Shown: piece after piece, positions 30,401 to 42,400 of the stretch
Layout of the letters: every line of letters starts with the position of its first letter
Position numbering within the stretch: the first letter of the stretch is position 1
NCBI GenBank assembly: GCA_963402885.1
Contig: OY727101.1
Location: 12,782,917 to 12,846,916, forward strand
Length of the DNA stretch: 64,000 bases
Direction: 5' to 3'
From: Antedon bifida
Lineage: Eukaryota > Echinodermata > Crinoidea > Comatulida > Antedonidae
Made by a program: the position numbers and the translations under genes
The notes under the pieces: model-generated
Database searches by the model: none
What the model saw: the letters and a program-made list of their open reading frames with translations, nothing else
Told to the model about the DNA's origin: nothing

Positions 30401-33400
30401 CTATATAAGGGACACCTCTATTAAGGGGACACTTTATTGTTAAATGAACAAAGAGCAATATGGTTTTTAACACTATGGCCAACCCCTATTCAAAGAACAC
30501 ATTGTTGGGTCCATGAATTAAACACCTCTTTCTTGCTCATTCATATTGACTAGAACCACAGTATGATAAGTGAACTGTGTCACGGTGTAGCCTATCCACC
30601 ATGGTAAACAATTGAGCTGCGTTAATGTCCGCCTATCCACAGTCGTTTAACACGGATTAACAACCGTTGAATACTTTCAGCATAATGCGATTCATTCAAC
30701 TTGTTGTTATATTATTTTAAATGCTAATTGAACCATACTAAGAGGTTGATAAGAGATGTATACATACAACAATCAGCTCTGTATTATAAATTTGAAATAA
30801 TCATAACCGTGTAAATTGACGATATCAAAATATCATTAGGCCTATACCTGGTACAGTCAACTCTCCCAATACCGGGCTCTCTGAAAAGCAAAAGCTCTCC
30901 TAATATCAGATTTTTCTCAAGTTCCAAACGGTCCCAAATTCATTTTTACCAATAAAAACACATTCCACAAAAAACAAACATACAATTAGACAAATAAAAG
31001 CAGGGTTGACTACTGTAGTCTATATACCTTTTTTTAATTTTTGACATGGCTCTTATACTGTAACAACATCTCTAGGGTTTACAAGTCAATTTGGCGCAAT
31101 TAATTATTATAGCCTGTTATCTGATGATCAGACATGTACAATTCAGAATGTTCTTTTCCATGTAATAATCTTTTGTTGGGATACTCCTATTCAGGGGACA
31201 CCCCATAAGGGGACACTTTCACATAAAAAATAAATGAGGGGAATATGTTTCAACACTACAGCAAACTACTATTCTGGGGATAACACTATAAAGGGGACAC
31301 TTTCCCATGAAACAATTGAGGGACAATATATGTTTTGTCACTACAGTCAACACTATTCAGGGGGCACTTTCGAATGTAACAATTGAGGGACAATATATGT
31401 TTTAACACTACAGCCAACATCTATTCAGGGACACATTTTTAAGTCCTGAAGGTGTCCCCTTAATAGGTGTTCTACTGTGTAATGCCAACAGATTCCCTCT
31501 TCAGTGTTATGTCAATGTATTATGCTAACAGCAAGACATAAAAGTGAAATATAACTGCAAACTTTCCTTTGTACTTCCTTCAGTAAACATCATTAAAACA
31601 TTTTTATTAAATTAAAAATCAAACTTACTAGTTTCTTTACTTCTTGAACATCCCATGAATACATATTCCAAAGTAAACAAAAATGAGAAAATCTTTAACA
31701 ACAGAGAAATTATCTGAGACTATTGTAATACTGGCCCCCTTCATTGAAACACAATATGAAACTGTCTGTCGTCTCGTTGTCATTAACATATGATGAAAAT
31801 AGATTCAGAGTAAATCCGTTTAGACTTACATCGATGTGAATAATTTGATTATAGATAGTGGACTAATTTCAAACTACAAACTAACCATGGCGACATTCAA
31901 TTAATACTATATTTCCTTTTGTTATGGACAAGACCTGTGATGTTTACAATGGCTGAACTAAAGCGTCATTCTATTCTCGTCATAAACAGATCAATCAGGT
32001 CATCGCATTCTTTAACAATACTTTTTATCTTCTTCTACAACTACAATACAATCTTTCAAATTTTCAATCTTCTTCTTATACAAATTACACTACTGTACAA
32101 TATTACTGCATTTTTTATCTTTACTACAACTACAATATCATTTTGAACAATATTTTTTGTCTTCTTCTACAACTACAATCTACAGTGTTTTCCTCTTCCT
32201 CTACAGCTACAATACAATCTTTTAAATTTTCATCTTCTTATACAAATTACAATAATGTACAATTTTTTCCCGTAATTTTGAACATCTTCTATAGGTACAA
32301 CTACAATACAATTTTTAACAATTCTTTTCGTCTTCTTCTACAACAATACAATCTACAGTGTTTTTGCTCTTCTTCTACAACTATATAAATCTACTATAAT
32401 TACTTGTTCATCTTTTTCTACAACTACTGTACAACAATTCAATTTTTCAAAGTATGTTTGTCTGTTCCACAACTACGTGTACAATAACAAAATAAAAATT
32501 GGAGTACGTATGTAAAGATGTATTGTCCCCTAAACATAAAAAAATGAAGATGACATTATGTAGTTTTTATTAAAGTTTTTCAACAGAAGAAAAAAATTAA
32601 ACATAAAATACAGATTGTTCTGTATAAGTTTATGGTTTAAGCCATTTTTCAATTTCACCATTTAAAAAAAATAAATAAATTTAACCGGCCTATTGCCTTC
32701 AAGACTATGGACTTCCAATTTGGTCAAAGTGTATCATAATCTGCAGCTAATCTGTAAGTCATGTCTTCAGTCCCTACACTATGTTTTAAATTAAATTATT
32801 ATTTAATTATTCAAATTTATTTATTAAATATTTTTTCATACTTTTAAATATTCAGATTGAATGTTACACTAAAGTAATAAAAATGTATATCAAATAGTAG
32901 ATGTTGCTAGGCAACCACAAGCATTAAAGATAACCCATAAATTATTTGCAGGTACAGTATTCACATGGGATAGCCCCATTATTAAAGAGTGTTGGTTGAA
33001 TAATGAAAGAACCTGAGCATTGCAAACACGATAGGCCTAGTATTGTAATACCATGGTCTTTTCTTTTCTTTATTTTGTTAGCTTAAGCTAAGCCTATTCA
33101 GATTAATTATCTAACACAAAATAAAAGGCTGAGCTTCTTGTGTTCCTTTACAATAGAAACCTTAGGTGTTTGAAAAGTAGGCCTATACAATTTCTTGATT
33201 CATCAGGTTTATTTCTGACACAAATTCAATCAAGTTTTAAGATTCCTGTAATACTTTCTAAGTGCTAAAAATAAACTGACACCCCGAAATGGCCATCACA
33301 GAACATGACTATATAGGCCTACACATCACAGAACATGACCATATACACTGTCAACAACTACAAAAGTTATTGGAACCGGTTCTATGCTAAAAACAGGCCC

Positions 33401-36400
33401 AAGAAATATAAATAGTTTAAAACAATTTTTAAAATTAAAATATAATGCATTATGCACACAAAAAAGTGCTAGCTTACCCGATAAATGCCCTATTCTCCTC
33501 GAACAGCGAGATATACTCAAATATACTCATATCTCGCTGTTTTGAGGAGAATAGGGCATTTGCCAGTTTATCCAGGTAAGCTAGGCACAAAATAGACTGG
33601 CCATTACACCATCACAATGTACCATTAGAAAAAAATTTCAATTTCAATATCTAATCAGACTGACTTCAAAACTATTGAATTATTCAATTACTAATAGTTG
33701 ATAGTTGAAAACCCTACATATAAACTTGACCATGATGGAACTATAGTTTTTTTTTAAAGAACACTGAAAATAGTCTAAATTTAATAATTTCATTTTTTTT
33801 CTGCTGTCTTTAACAAAAGTATTATTTGTTCAATATTTTAATAAATAAAAGACACATTTTAAATTTAAAATAAGCAAAAAATTTTACAAATTTCTGTATA
33901 GTAAATCAAATGGATCTTTAATGTGAAATATGTTAACACTAACTCCATCTCCCACTAAGGTGAACTTTGACACAATTCCAGATTTTAGTTTGTTTATATG
34001 GGATGAAAGTACACTGTATAAGTCAATCATAGTCTGTTTTGTATATATTATTGTTTTTGCTATATTTACATGTTTAATGCAATACTTTGTAACGTTTATA
34101 TTTTTTATTTTAGATTATTATAAACGGATCCCAATGGAAATAAGCTAATAAGCTTTTTGGGCTATCCTGGAAAATCTGTTATAAATGTTATTTGTAAAGT
34201 CAGTAATTTATGTTATCACTTTGTATGTATTTTTTATAATGATTTTTCCTAATAAATTCAAATCAAATCAATGTATTCACATCCAAAAAAATAGGAAAGT
34301 ACAATAATAAATGCTATTATAGTGCCATTTAAAAATTATCTCGATTAATCATTTACTAGCACCATCTGAGCATATGCCTAAAATATTTTACCCTAACGAA
34401 GCAATCTAACAAATAACTGTTATACCAACTGTTATATCAATTGAAAAAACTTGCTGTATTTGTTCATCTATCAATGAATGAATAAGTGTTTGTCTTGTAT
34501 GTGGGTACTTCATACAACTATTTCAACATACAGTAGAAAGATAATGTTGAAACAAGAATCCCAAGTGCCCAAGTGAAATGTTCGTACATAACACAGTATT
34601 CACAAAAGCTTATCCCTGAATGTAGCATAAAGAGGCTAGAATGTTTACCCCAGTGTTGGGAAGAAGGTCCTGAAAAGGGGGCCACTAAAATGTATAGCTC
34701 TAGTTGGGATTTAATCAATGTTAATTGGTTTGATGGAGGTTTGCACAGGGTTTTTTGGGGGTTTGTGCTGTGAAATCTGAAATTTTCCCAAAAACTGAAG
34801 TGTTTCTAAACACCTAAAAAAAAATGCAAACGTCTCCTTTTATAGTTTTAGTTGTGATCTACAGTAATCAATATCAATTGGTTTTAAGGAGGTTAGTGCA
34901 GGGTTTTTTGGGGTTTGTACAATATTTGTGCAGTTTTGCACAAGGTTTGCTCAGATTAGCAATACCCACTAAAATAACAAAATATGCAGACATTGTTGTA
35001 CCAATGTATTTGTATTGATCAATAATATTTAAATCAAATCAACCCCCATACTCCATCACTTAATAATAAGATTTATGTCTTGTAGAAAATGTTTTATTCT
35101 GTACATTAATAACTACTGCACATTTCTTGTAGGAGATTCCTAAGGGAAACAATTTTTTATTTCATATAAATCCAACAGTGAGAAAATCACCAACTATAGG
35201 ATTGATAAACTATATAATTTATCATGCTTATATCAAACCTACAGTATATCTCATACGATGGTAAGGTAGACCAGGATTGTAACTCACGTCTCTTTTTACT
35301 GCACTATGATAGTTGTGTAGAAAAAGCTGTGATCTAAAACCCTGGTCAGGATTGAACACTGTACTTTGGGATTGGAAGGCAACAAGCTGCAGTACAGCTC
35401 CAAAAATTCATAGCTGAAAACTGTCAGTGTCAGTCTATAGCACTGTAGTTAACATTAATACCACTTATTACTTAAAGTAATATGATTCAAGATTCAATTT
35501 AAAATGGAAATAATATGAGTACTGTACATTTTCAAACATTTAAAATTGTAAAATGTATTATTACTATATAAAAATATTTAAGAGTGCTTGTCACCAAAAA
35601 TCAGACATATTCGTAATTTAGTGGCAAGGGTCAAAATTTCGAATTGGCTCATATTTTGCACATCGGTAGACCTTGATGTAAGTAAACCTGATGTGTAGTT
35701 TGTTTGGTAAAATATCGCTTAGTTTTCGAGAAAATCGAAAAATAACGATTTTCGGTCAATTTTGTTAATTTTTGGTGTATAATTTACATTAAGTTTAACA
35801 GCCTCTGGAAGCCAAACGTAGCTACCTAGCGTTTAAATATTTTACACTTATGTTAACTAGCATCTTGACAATAATTAAGTAAAGTTTCAAAAAATTTGAT
35901 GAAATTCTAAGATTTTTACTAATTAATTACTAATTAGCATATATAAAACTCTTAAAAAGTAGGGTAAAAACAAACGCGTTTTTTTTCATGTGCGACGAAT
36001 TTTTTTTAAATAAAAAAATCATCAATCTAAAGTTTAGATACTAATATTTATGAATCAAGTAAAAAAAAATTGGGGAAACTTATTTGCGCTCCGCGCCAGA
36101 GCCACAAATTTGTAAGAAATTCAGATTTTAGAGAAGATTTTATCTGTCGGCAAGATCAATCGGATGTACCTATTGTTCTCTATTTACATATTTAAGGTAA
36201 ATTTTACTATGAGAAACAAACTTTAAAGGTAAACTGAAAGGTCCTGAATAATTTGGATTTACGTTTTAATATAAACACAAACTAAAAATAAATTTCTAGT
36301 AAAATTTAAACGACTAACCCATGATGAAATTAAGCAATTACTATCTGAGCTCAACATTATAACTCGCTTAGCTTCATCAAGCCTGTTATGTTTTCCACAA

Positions 36401-39400
36401 GGTGAATTTATTCTCGCGAATTGAACATTTTTTGCATGCGCAGTTTATTTTTATCAACAACGTGTTCCATTGGGCGTGCGCGTATACGCGAAAATGTTTG
36501 ATTTGCGCGAATAATTTCGCCTAGTGGAAAACAGGCTTTACAACATAATTTTCTTATCTTCTCATATAGGGAGTTTTCGCACGAGCACGTTAACGCTATT
36601 TTCCAAGCTCTGCCCACTTTGTAAACAACTTGATCTGTGCGTGCGCAAGCATTACGAAAAACTTTAGTTACGTGCGTCGAGAACCTTATTTCTGAAAAAT
36701 AGCGTCAATGAAAAACGTTAACCAAAACATGATTAAACATGCCTGGCTAGGCTTAGTCTCTAAACCCAAGGTATTCCGTGATTTGTTTTAATACTTGTGG
36801 CGTATGTTGCGTGCGCTACACATGTGTTGCGTTCTACACTTCCCGTAGAAGCGCGAAATCAAAACGAGCAAGTACGTTAACGCAAATGTTCGCTGAACTC
36901 TGTTGTTATGCAAATGAGTAGAATGGTGACAACCGTTAACGTTCATGTGCTCGTGCGAAATTTCCTAATAATTCGTGGCCTAAACAATAAATTATTGTTT
37001 TACCATTGTTTCACCCCTTCGCTTTATTAAAAATTTACAGAACGCGACTTAAAATACTAACAATTTAGACAACAGAATCGTCCCACATATTAAATTGTTA
37101 TTTTAAAGAATTCTCACAGACACAGTTTTACCTTCGTTGCTACCTTAATCAATCGAGCAACTGCACGTGGAAACCAGCTTTCCCAGCAAATCAATGTATG
37201 GCTTCTTGCGCTTTATGGTTATATCTGTGGTATCAAGTTCAAGAGAAGTACACATTTCTTGCAACATTGGCAAAGAGAATCTGGAGAGTTTTTCTTGAGC
37301 TTTCAGTTCACAAATATTATGCCTTTCAAACATTATTGGATGCTGTAAGCCTATTGTGTCCAGTACGGTTTGCGACAAAATTTGAATTTCTCTTTCTTTT
37401 TTTGAATCGTCTCCATTTTCTTGGACTTCGTCACCATCTTCATTACTGTCGTAATCATCATCTTCGTCATCATCATCATCATGAACGGCTGCATCTGTCC
37501 TCCTTTTTTTAGCTAAGCGTGAGAAAAAACTTGCAATCTGCTGTGCTGTTAAAAATTCACTCTTGCTAAATAGATGTGAACCATCGCTGTGCCTGGCCGA
37601 TCTCATCTCTCGTGAGACATCACATGGATCAGCTTTCTGTCCTGTCTGCTCTCCAACGTCAAAAACATCAATAAGGTAGGTTTTCTGTGGAACAGAAAAT
37701 CGGGTTTTTTTTGCAGAGGACTTTAACGCCCAGCCCATTTGCAGGTCGGGGCCAATGTCAAACCGTGGCAAATCGTTGGTTCTTGTTGGTTCTGGATTTT
37801 TAGAAGTACCCTCTTCTAGTTGTGTTGCGTATAATTTCATTGCCCTGTCATATAGTGTTTCATGTTCTAGTGCGTTCTTGTGATTTTCATAATCTAAGTG
37901 TTTCTCTAGGGAAGAGTATCTCTGATATGACCTAATGCAACCTTGTTCGCGATAAAAGAACAGTTTGCTGGGGGTGCCAGGACTTTCTTCACTTTCTATT
38001 TGTTCGTCGTCATTTATATCAGCTTGTTCTTCATGAGATGTCTTGGCTTGTATTCTTGCTTTTACTGTAATAAATGATACTTGATTTTGATCAGACGTTG
38101 TATCCTTGTTATGAATTAAATTGGGTAGTTTCGAGGGCACACAGAATTTACTCAAAAGTAGATTTTGTCCTGCACCAATACCATACGCCATCCACACCTT
38201 CATGGACCTGCTTCCATACTCTATGTTGTTGATGTGACTCACGCCTTTCCATTTCCCTGCTGCACAAATAGTACCAGTAGGTAAAGCACAAACTATGACT
38301 TTCACTCCAGGAATGCCTCCAAAGGACTCAATTGCTGCCTTCATCTGCTCTGGATTTTCAATATCTTTTCCTGAATTAAGATATTTATTCATGTGATTTT
38401 TGATATGGGCTGCCTTGCGGTCACATGCGCCCTTCCCCCCTTGAGGGTCCGAAAAATCAATACGTCGGATTTTGATCTTCGTTTCTTTCGCTATCTTTGG
38501 TAACGAGAGTAATGTTAGGGCAGAGTGGTAGCATCCTGCATTATCTTGACGCAGATACACAGAGTGTATATCGGGTGCAATAGATGGCAGCTGCCTCAAC
38601 ACATCGTCGATGATTGCCACAACAGTAGTACTATCCTGACTGCAAGATTTAAAAATATGCACAAACGTAAGCATCTGTACCTCTCTATCTTTATTTTTTT
38701 TCGTCAAGACCGTTATGTGCCACGGAAGTCCACGCTTTCCAAACCAGTCCAAACCAGCTTTACTGAGCAACATACAACGCGCTACTTTGCCTTTTTTATT
38801 ATATTGTTTTTCTATTTATACTGTAGCAGTTATCAAGATATTTAAACAAGATTGTTATTACCTTATAGTCACCTTTTAGGTAGCGCTTGGCATCTTTAAG
38901 TTTTTGGTTTGTTTGTTTGGCCCAAGTCAAACCCATTTCATAGCAATCTCCCAGCTTATCAACGATGTTCTCCAGGTCATCGAAGGCTTTTCCACCATTG
39001 GCATGAGATATAATCAAGGCCCTGTAAGGATTTGCGTACAGAAGCAGAACAAACACTGAGAACTCTACGCAATGTACTGCGGCTCATAGGTTGAAAATTC
39101 TTCTCTTGACAGTAACTCTCGTATTGAAGAATACATTGTTCTGGGATAAGATTACGCACAACATTTGGGATTTTTATAACTCTGTCTGTAGAAAGTTTTA
39201 GAGTTTTTTCTCCAAATGGCAAGTCTTGTATAACTTGAGAACTTGTTATAAAGGTAACAAAGTGGTCAATTTTCCCTGGCTGTACGCATACTCTAGTGTT
39301 CTTTAGAGGTTGAATTACAGAACCTCTACCATGTAACAATAAATGGTGTTTGGCCACGTTAAAACGGTATCTAGTCAAGTTAGGTATCCATTTCTGCAGT

Positions 39401-42400
39401 TCCTTGAAGGTAACCTTATCAACCATGATCGATAAAATCTGACGTCTTGTACTCCAGTGGTTAGTATGAAGATAGCATTCTGATAGAGCATCTAATAGAG
39501 AAGAATCGGTTCTTTCGTCAGCTTCTGTGGTTTTATCACTTGATAAGCCTTCAAGTAGAGTAGTCGACTGACCAGGTGCGATTTCTTCCAGGCACATAGA
39601 GACAACTTGACGAGCCTTGCGCATGTGGAAACGTTTAGTACGGTCTGAAACTTGCTCCAGCGGTGCAGATAAAGGATATTTAATTGGACTGACGTCCCTT
39701 GAATTGAGAAATGCATTTAATTTTTCTCTTGGTGTAGATTGAATTGATTCATCTTCTGAGGTAGCTGAAGCAAAAGTTGGATCGCAAAATTGATATAGGC
39801 TCATTTGAGTATCCATAACATCACACGCCGGTGTTTGACAAGTTGGAGTGGCTAATGGCATGTAAAACTCATCCTTATTACTTTCCTGAAAATAAGAATA
39901 ATATTGGTAAAAAATTACTACTGACTTTGATTCAATTATTGACGCACTGATTCGTGATATATATAAAATGATGATGACAATGGCAGGGAATGCAGAAAAT
40001 ATTCCTCCTACCACCAACATACGAAAAAAAATGAACAAAGTAACATGAAACACATTATTTACTTAATCTTTCCGCCAATAAATGCGTATTCATAAATGTC
40101 ATACTGTACGTTTTTTTTAAACTTACAGTTGTTAGTGCGCTCATCTGATCGACGAGACTAGGGTTATTTGTTTCAGTGTTCGAGGTTACAGGTAACAATG
40201 ACTTCAGCATCTTACGGCAAGTTGAACAGATACCTGATAAAAAGCGTAAAAACATTTACTTACAGGGTTTTGTTTAACAGTTTAAATTACATTAAATATA
40301 TAAAAATATAAAAATTAAATTATATTTACCTGAACCAACTTGCAGGAAAGTTCCTGTTTTCTTTAATATTAGTTGCGAATCTTCTTTGCTAATACCCCTA
40401 TCGCACTTGGGTCCCTTTCCTTTGCTTTGGATGTGATTAGAGAGATCAGGCGGCACTCTACATCTGTTGTTATTTCCTCGAGACCAACCTAAGCCAAGTT
40501 CCGATCGATGCAAGGGACAAACAGTCCAACTATGTATATCAGCGGGCAAGGTAAACATGGCTGCTCGACTAAGAATTAGGTCTACCTCACTATCGATGCC
40601 CGTAAACCTAAACATGTGTCTGTGTGCAGCGATTTCCTTCTGGCATGCTTGTAAAGGTAGGACTTCAGTGCTCTGTTTGCGGTCTTTTCTATCGAATCCA
40701 CAAGCTCCGCCAACAACCGATTTAAAAGAACATGAAATCTCCATCTTGTTTGAACTTAAAGCCATCAGACAATAAGTATATATAAAAATTATTTTCAACA
40801 CGTCTTTACATTGTAAGACATAAACTAAAATGGATAACAAATCAGTTCCGTTGTCAACGCCAATGAAGATATCGTTGTCTATCGAATATATGCAGTAAAG
40901 TGTTTTGTCTACTGTGGTTAATGTTTTGAAACATTCTCGTTGAGTAAGTTCGACCAGGTTCGACAAACAGGAAAACGATAACAAGTTTAAAAAAATGTGT
41001 TTTTCAGTTTTATCCTATAAACTATGAGAGGATGGAATAATTTATAATAATGTGGTTCGACAAAGAATAAGCGAGTGATTTTTAGTTAATTGCTTAATTT
41101 TGTATATTGATTAGTAATTGAAATTTTACCAGAAACGTATTTTTTAGTTTGTGTTTAAATTGCAACTTAATTCAAAATTATTCCAGGAACTTTCAGTTTA
41201 TCTTTCAATTTTGTTTCGCGTAATAAAAGTTTAGCTCAAAGCGACTTAGATTGCTAAATAGATAACAATAGGTACATCTGATTGATCTTGCCGACAGATA
41301 AAATCTTTGAATTTCTTACAACTTTGTGGCTCTGGCGCGGAGCGCAAAATAGTTTCCCCAAATTGTTTTTACTTGATTCATAAATATTAGTATCTAAACT
41401 TTAGATTGATGATTTTTTTATTTAAAAAAAATTCGTCGCACATGAAAAAAAACGCGTTTGTTTTTAACCTACTTTTTAAGAGTTTTATATATGCTAATTA
41501 GTAATTAATTAGTAAAAATCTTAAAATTTCATCAAATTTTTTGAAACTTTACTAAATTATTGTCAAGATGCTAGTTAACGTAAGTGTAAAATATTAAAAC
41601 GCTAGGTTGCTACATTTGGCTTCCAGAGGCTGTTAAACTTAATGTAAATTATACACCAAAAATTAACAAAATTGGCCGAAAATCGTTATTTTTCGATTTT
41701 CTCGAAAACTAAGCGATATTTTACCAAACAAACTACACATCAGGTTTACTTACATCAAGGTCTACCAATGTGCAAAATATGAGACAATTCGAAATTTTGA
41801 CCCTTGCCACCTAATGTTTGATTTTTAGTGACTGGCTCTCTTAAGCATACTCGAGATATATAATCTAAAACAATTATTTATTTATTATTCTCCAACATCC
41901 ACTACCAGTAAAATAGGCTAGAATATTTTATTACAAAAGCTGTAGATGCCTCGGGCGTATGGTGTCTGAACCACTATTTTCATTGCACACACATACCAAT
42001 TGTTATTATACAATTCCTATTAAAGGCAATCCATGCTTGAATAAATTTGTTTATGCTTTATGTGCAATGTTCTATGGTGGTTTATCAATTTTGAAATCTA
42101 ATACTGCAATTTGCCTTGCCATATTGTACAGTATTTTACTATAAAGTATAATAATTAACCATAATATGGTGAATTTGTAGGCCATTACTGGTTTACACGG
42201 GTAATAGTTAGATTAAGAAAGCTATGTTTTATTTCATCAATTAAAAACGTACTGTATTATAGGCCTAGTGGGTGAATGGTGGTAGTCATTATCATAAAAA
42301 ATGCCATAGTTTTCATGTACAGTACTATGTATGGAATATCCACAATTCCTATGGAAAACATACAAAGTGGCAACAATCACTACGGAAAAACATATAAACT

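Larger units (their letters stand above)
27146..35577. other. Large noncoding stretch (predicted nesprin intron)
   Basis: No convincing exon. It holds a MITE at 28.2 kb, a LINE end at 28.9 kb, GGGGACAC arrays at 29.8-31.5 kb, the CTTCTTCTACAAC minisatellite, a hairpin MITE at 33.5 kb and direct repeats at 34.7 kb. Confidence 0.6.
35582..41840 (-). mobile_element. 6.26-kb DNA transposon with TTAA duplication and ~750-bp inverted repeats
   Basis: TTAA occurs at both borders (35578-35581 and 41841-41844). The element begins GAGTGCTTGTCACCAAAAAT and its other end, inverted, reads GAGAGCCAGTCACTAAAAAT. Inverted similarity continues to about 36340 on the left and 41087 on the right, strongest in the outer half. 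The coding strand is minus: exons at about 40330-40765, 40127-40233, 38862-39885 and 37145-38773. The protein has Cys/His-rich N-terminal motifs, a central domain with DNAGCYHS and PQGGKGACDRKA, and a C2H2-like finger. From memory, similar unnamed proteins occur across many marine invertebrates. It is not a recognised named superfamily to me; the TTAA target is shared with piggyBac and Kolobok but the motifs are not theirs. Confidence 0.85.

Noticed and set aside
31629-31664. Minus-strand MYSWDVQEVKKL with donor GTAAGT as a nesprin first exon
   Set aside because: Phase would allow a join to 27082-27145, but there is no promoter-like context and it competes with the better-supported chain from 44.8 kb.
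31919-32388. Plus-strand coding frames rich in Phe/Ser/Thr
   Set aside because: They read through the CTTCTTCTACAAC minisatellite; no splice or start evidence.
37198-37512. Plus-strand protein rich in His/Leu opposite the transposase
   Set aside because: It is the antisense of the Asp/Glu-rich transposase tail.
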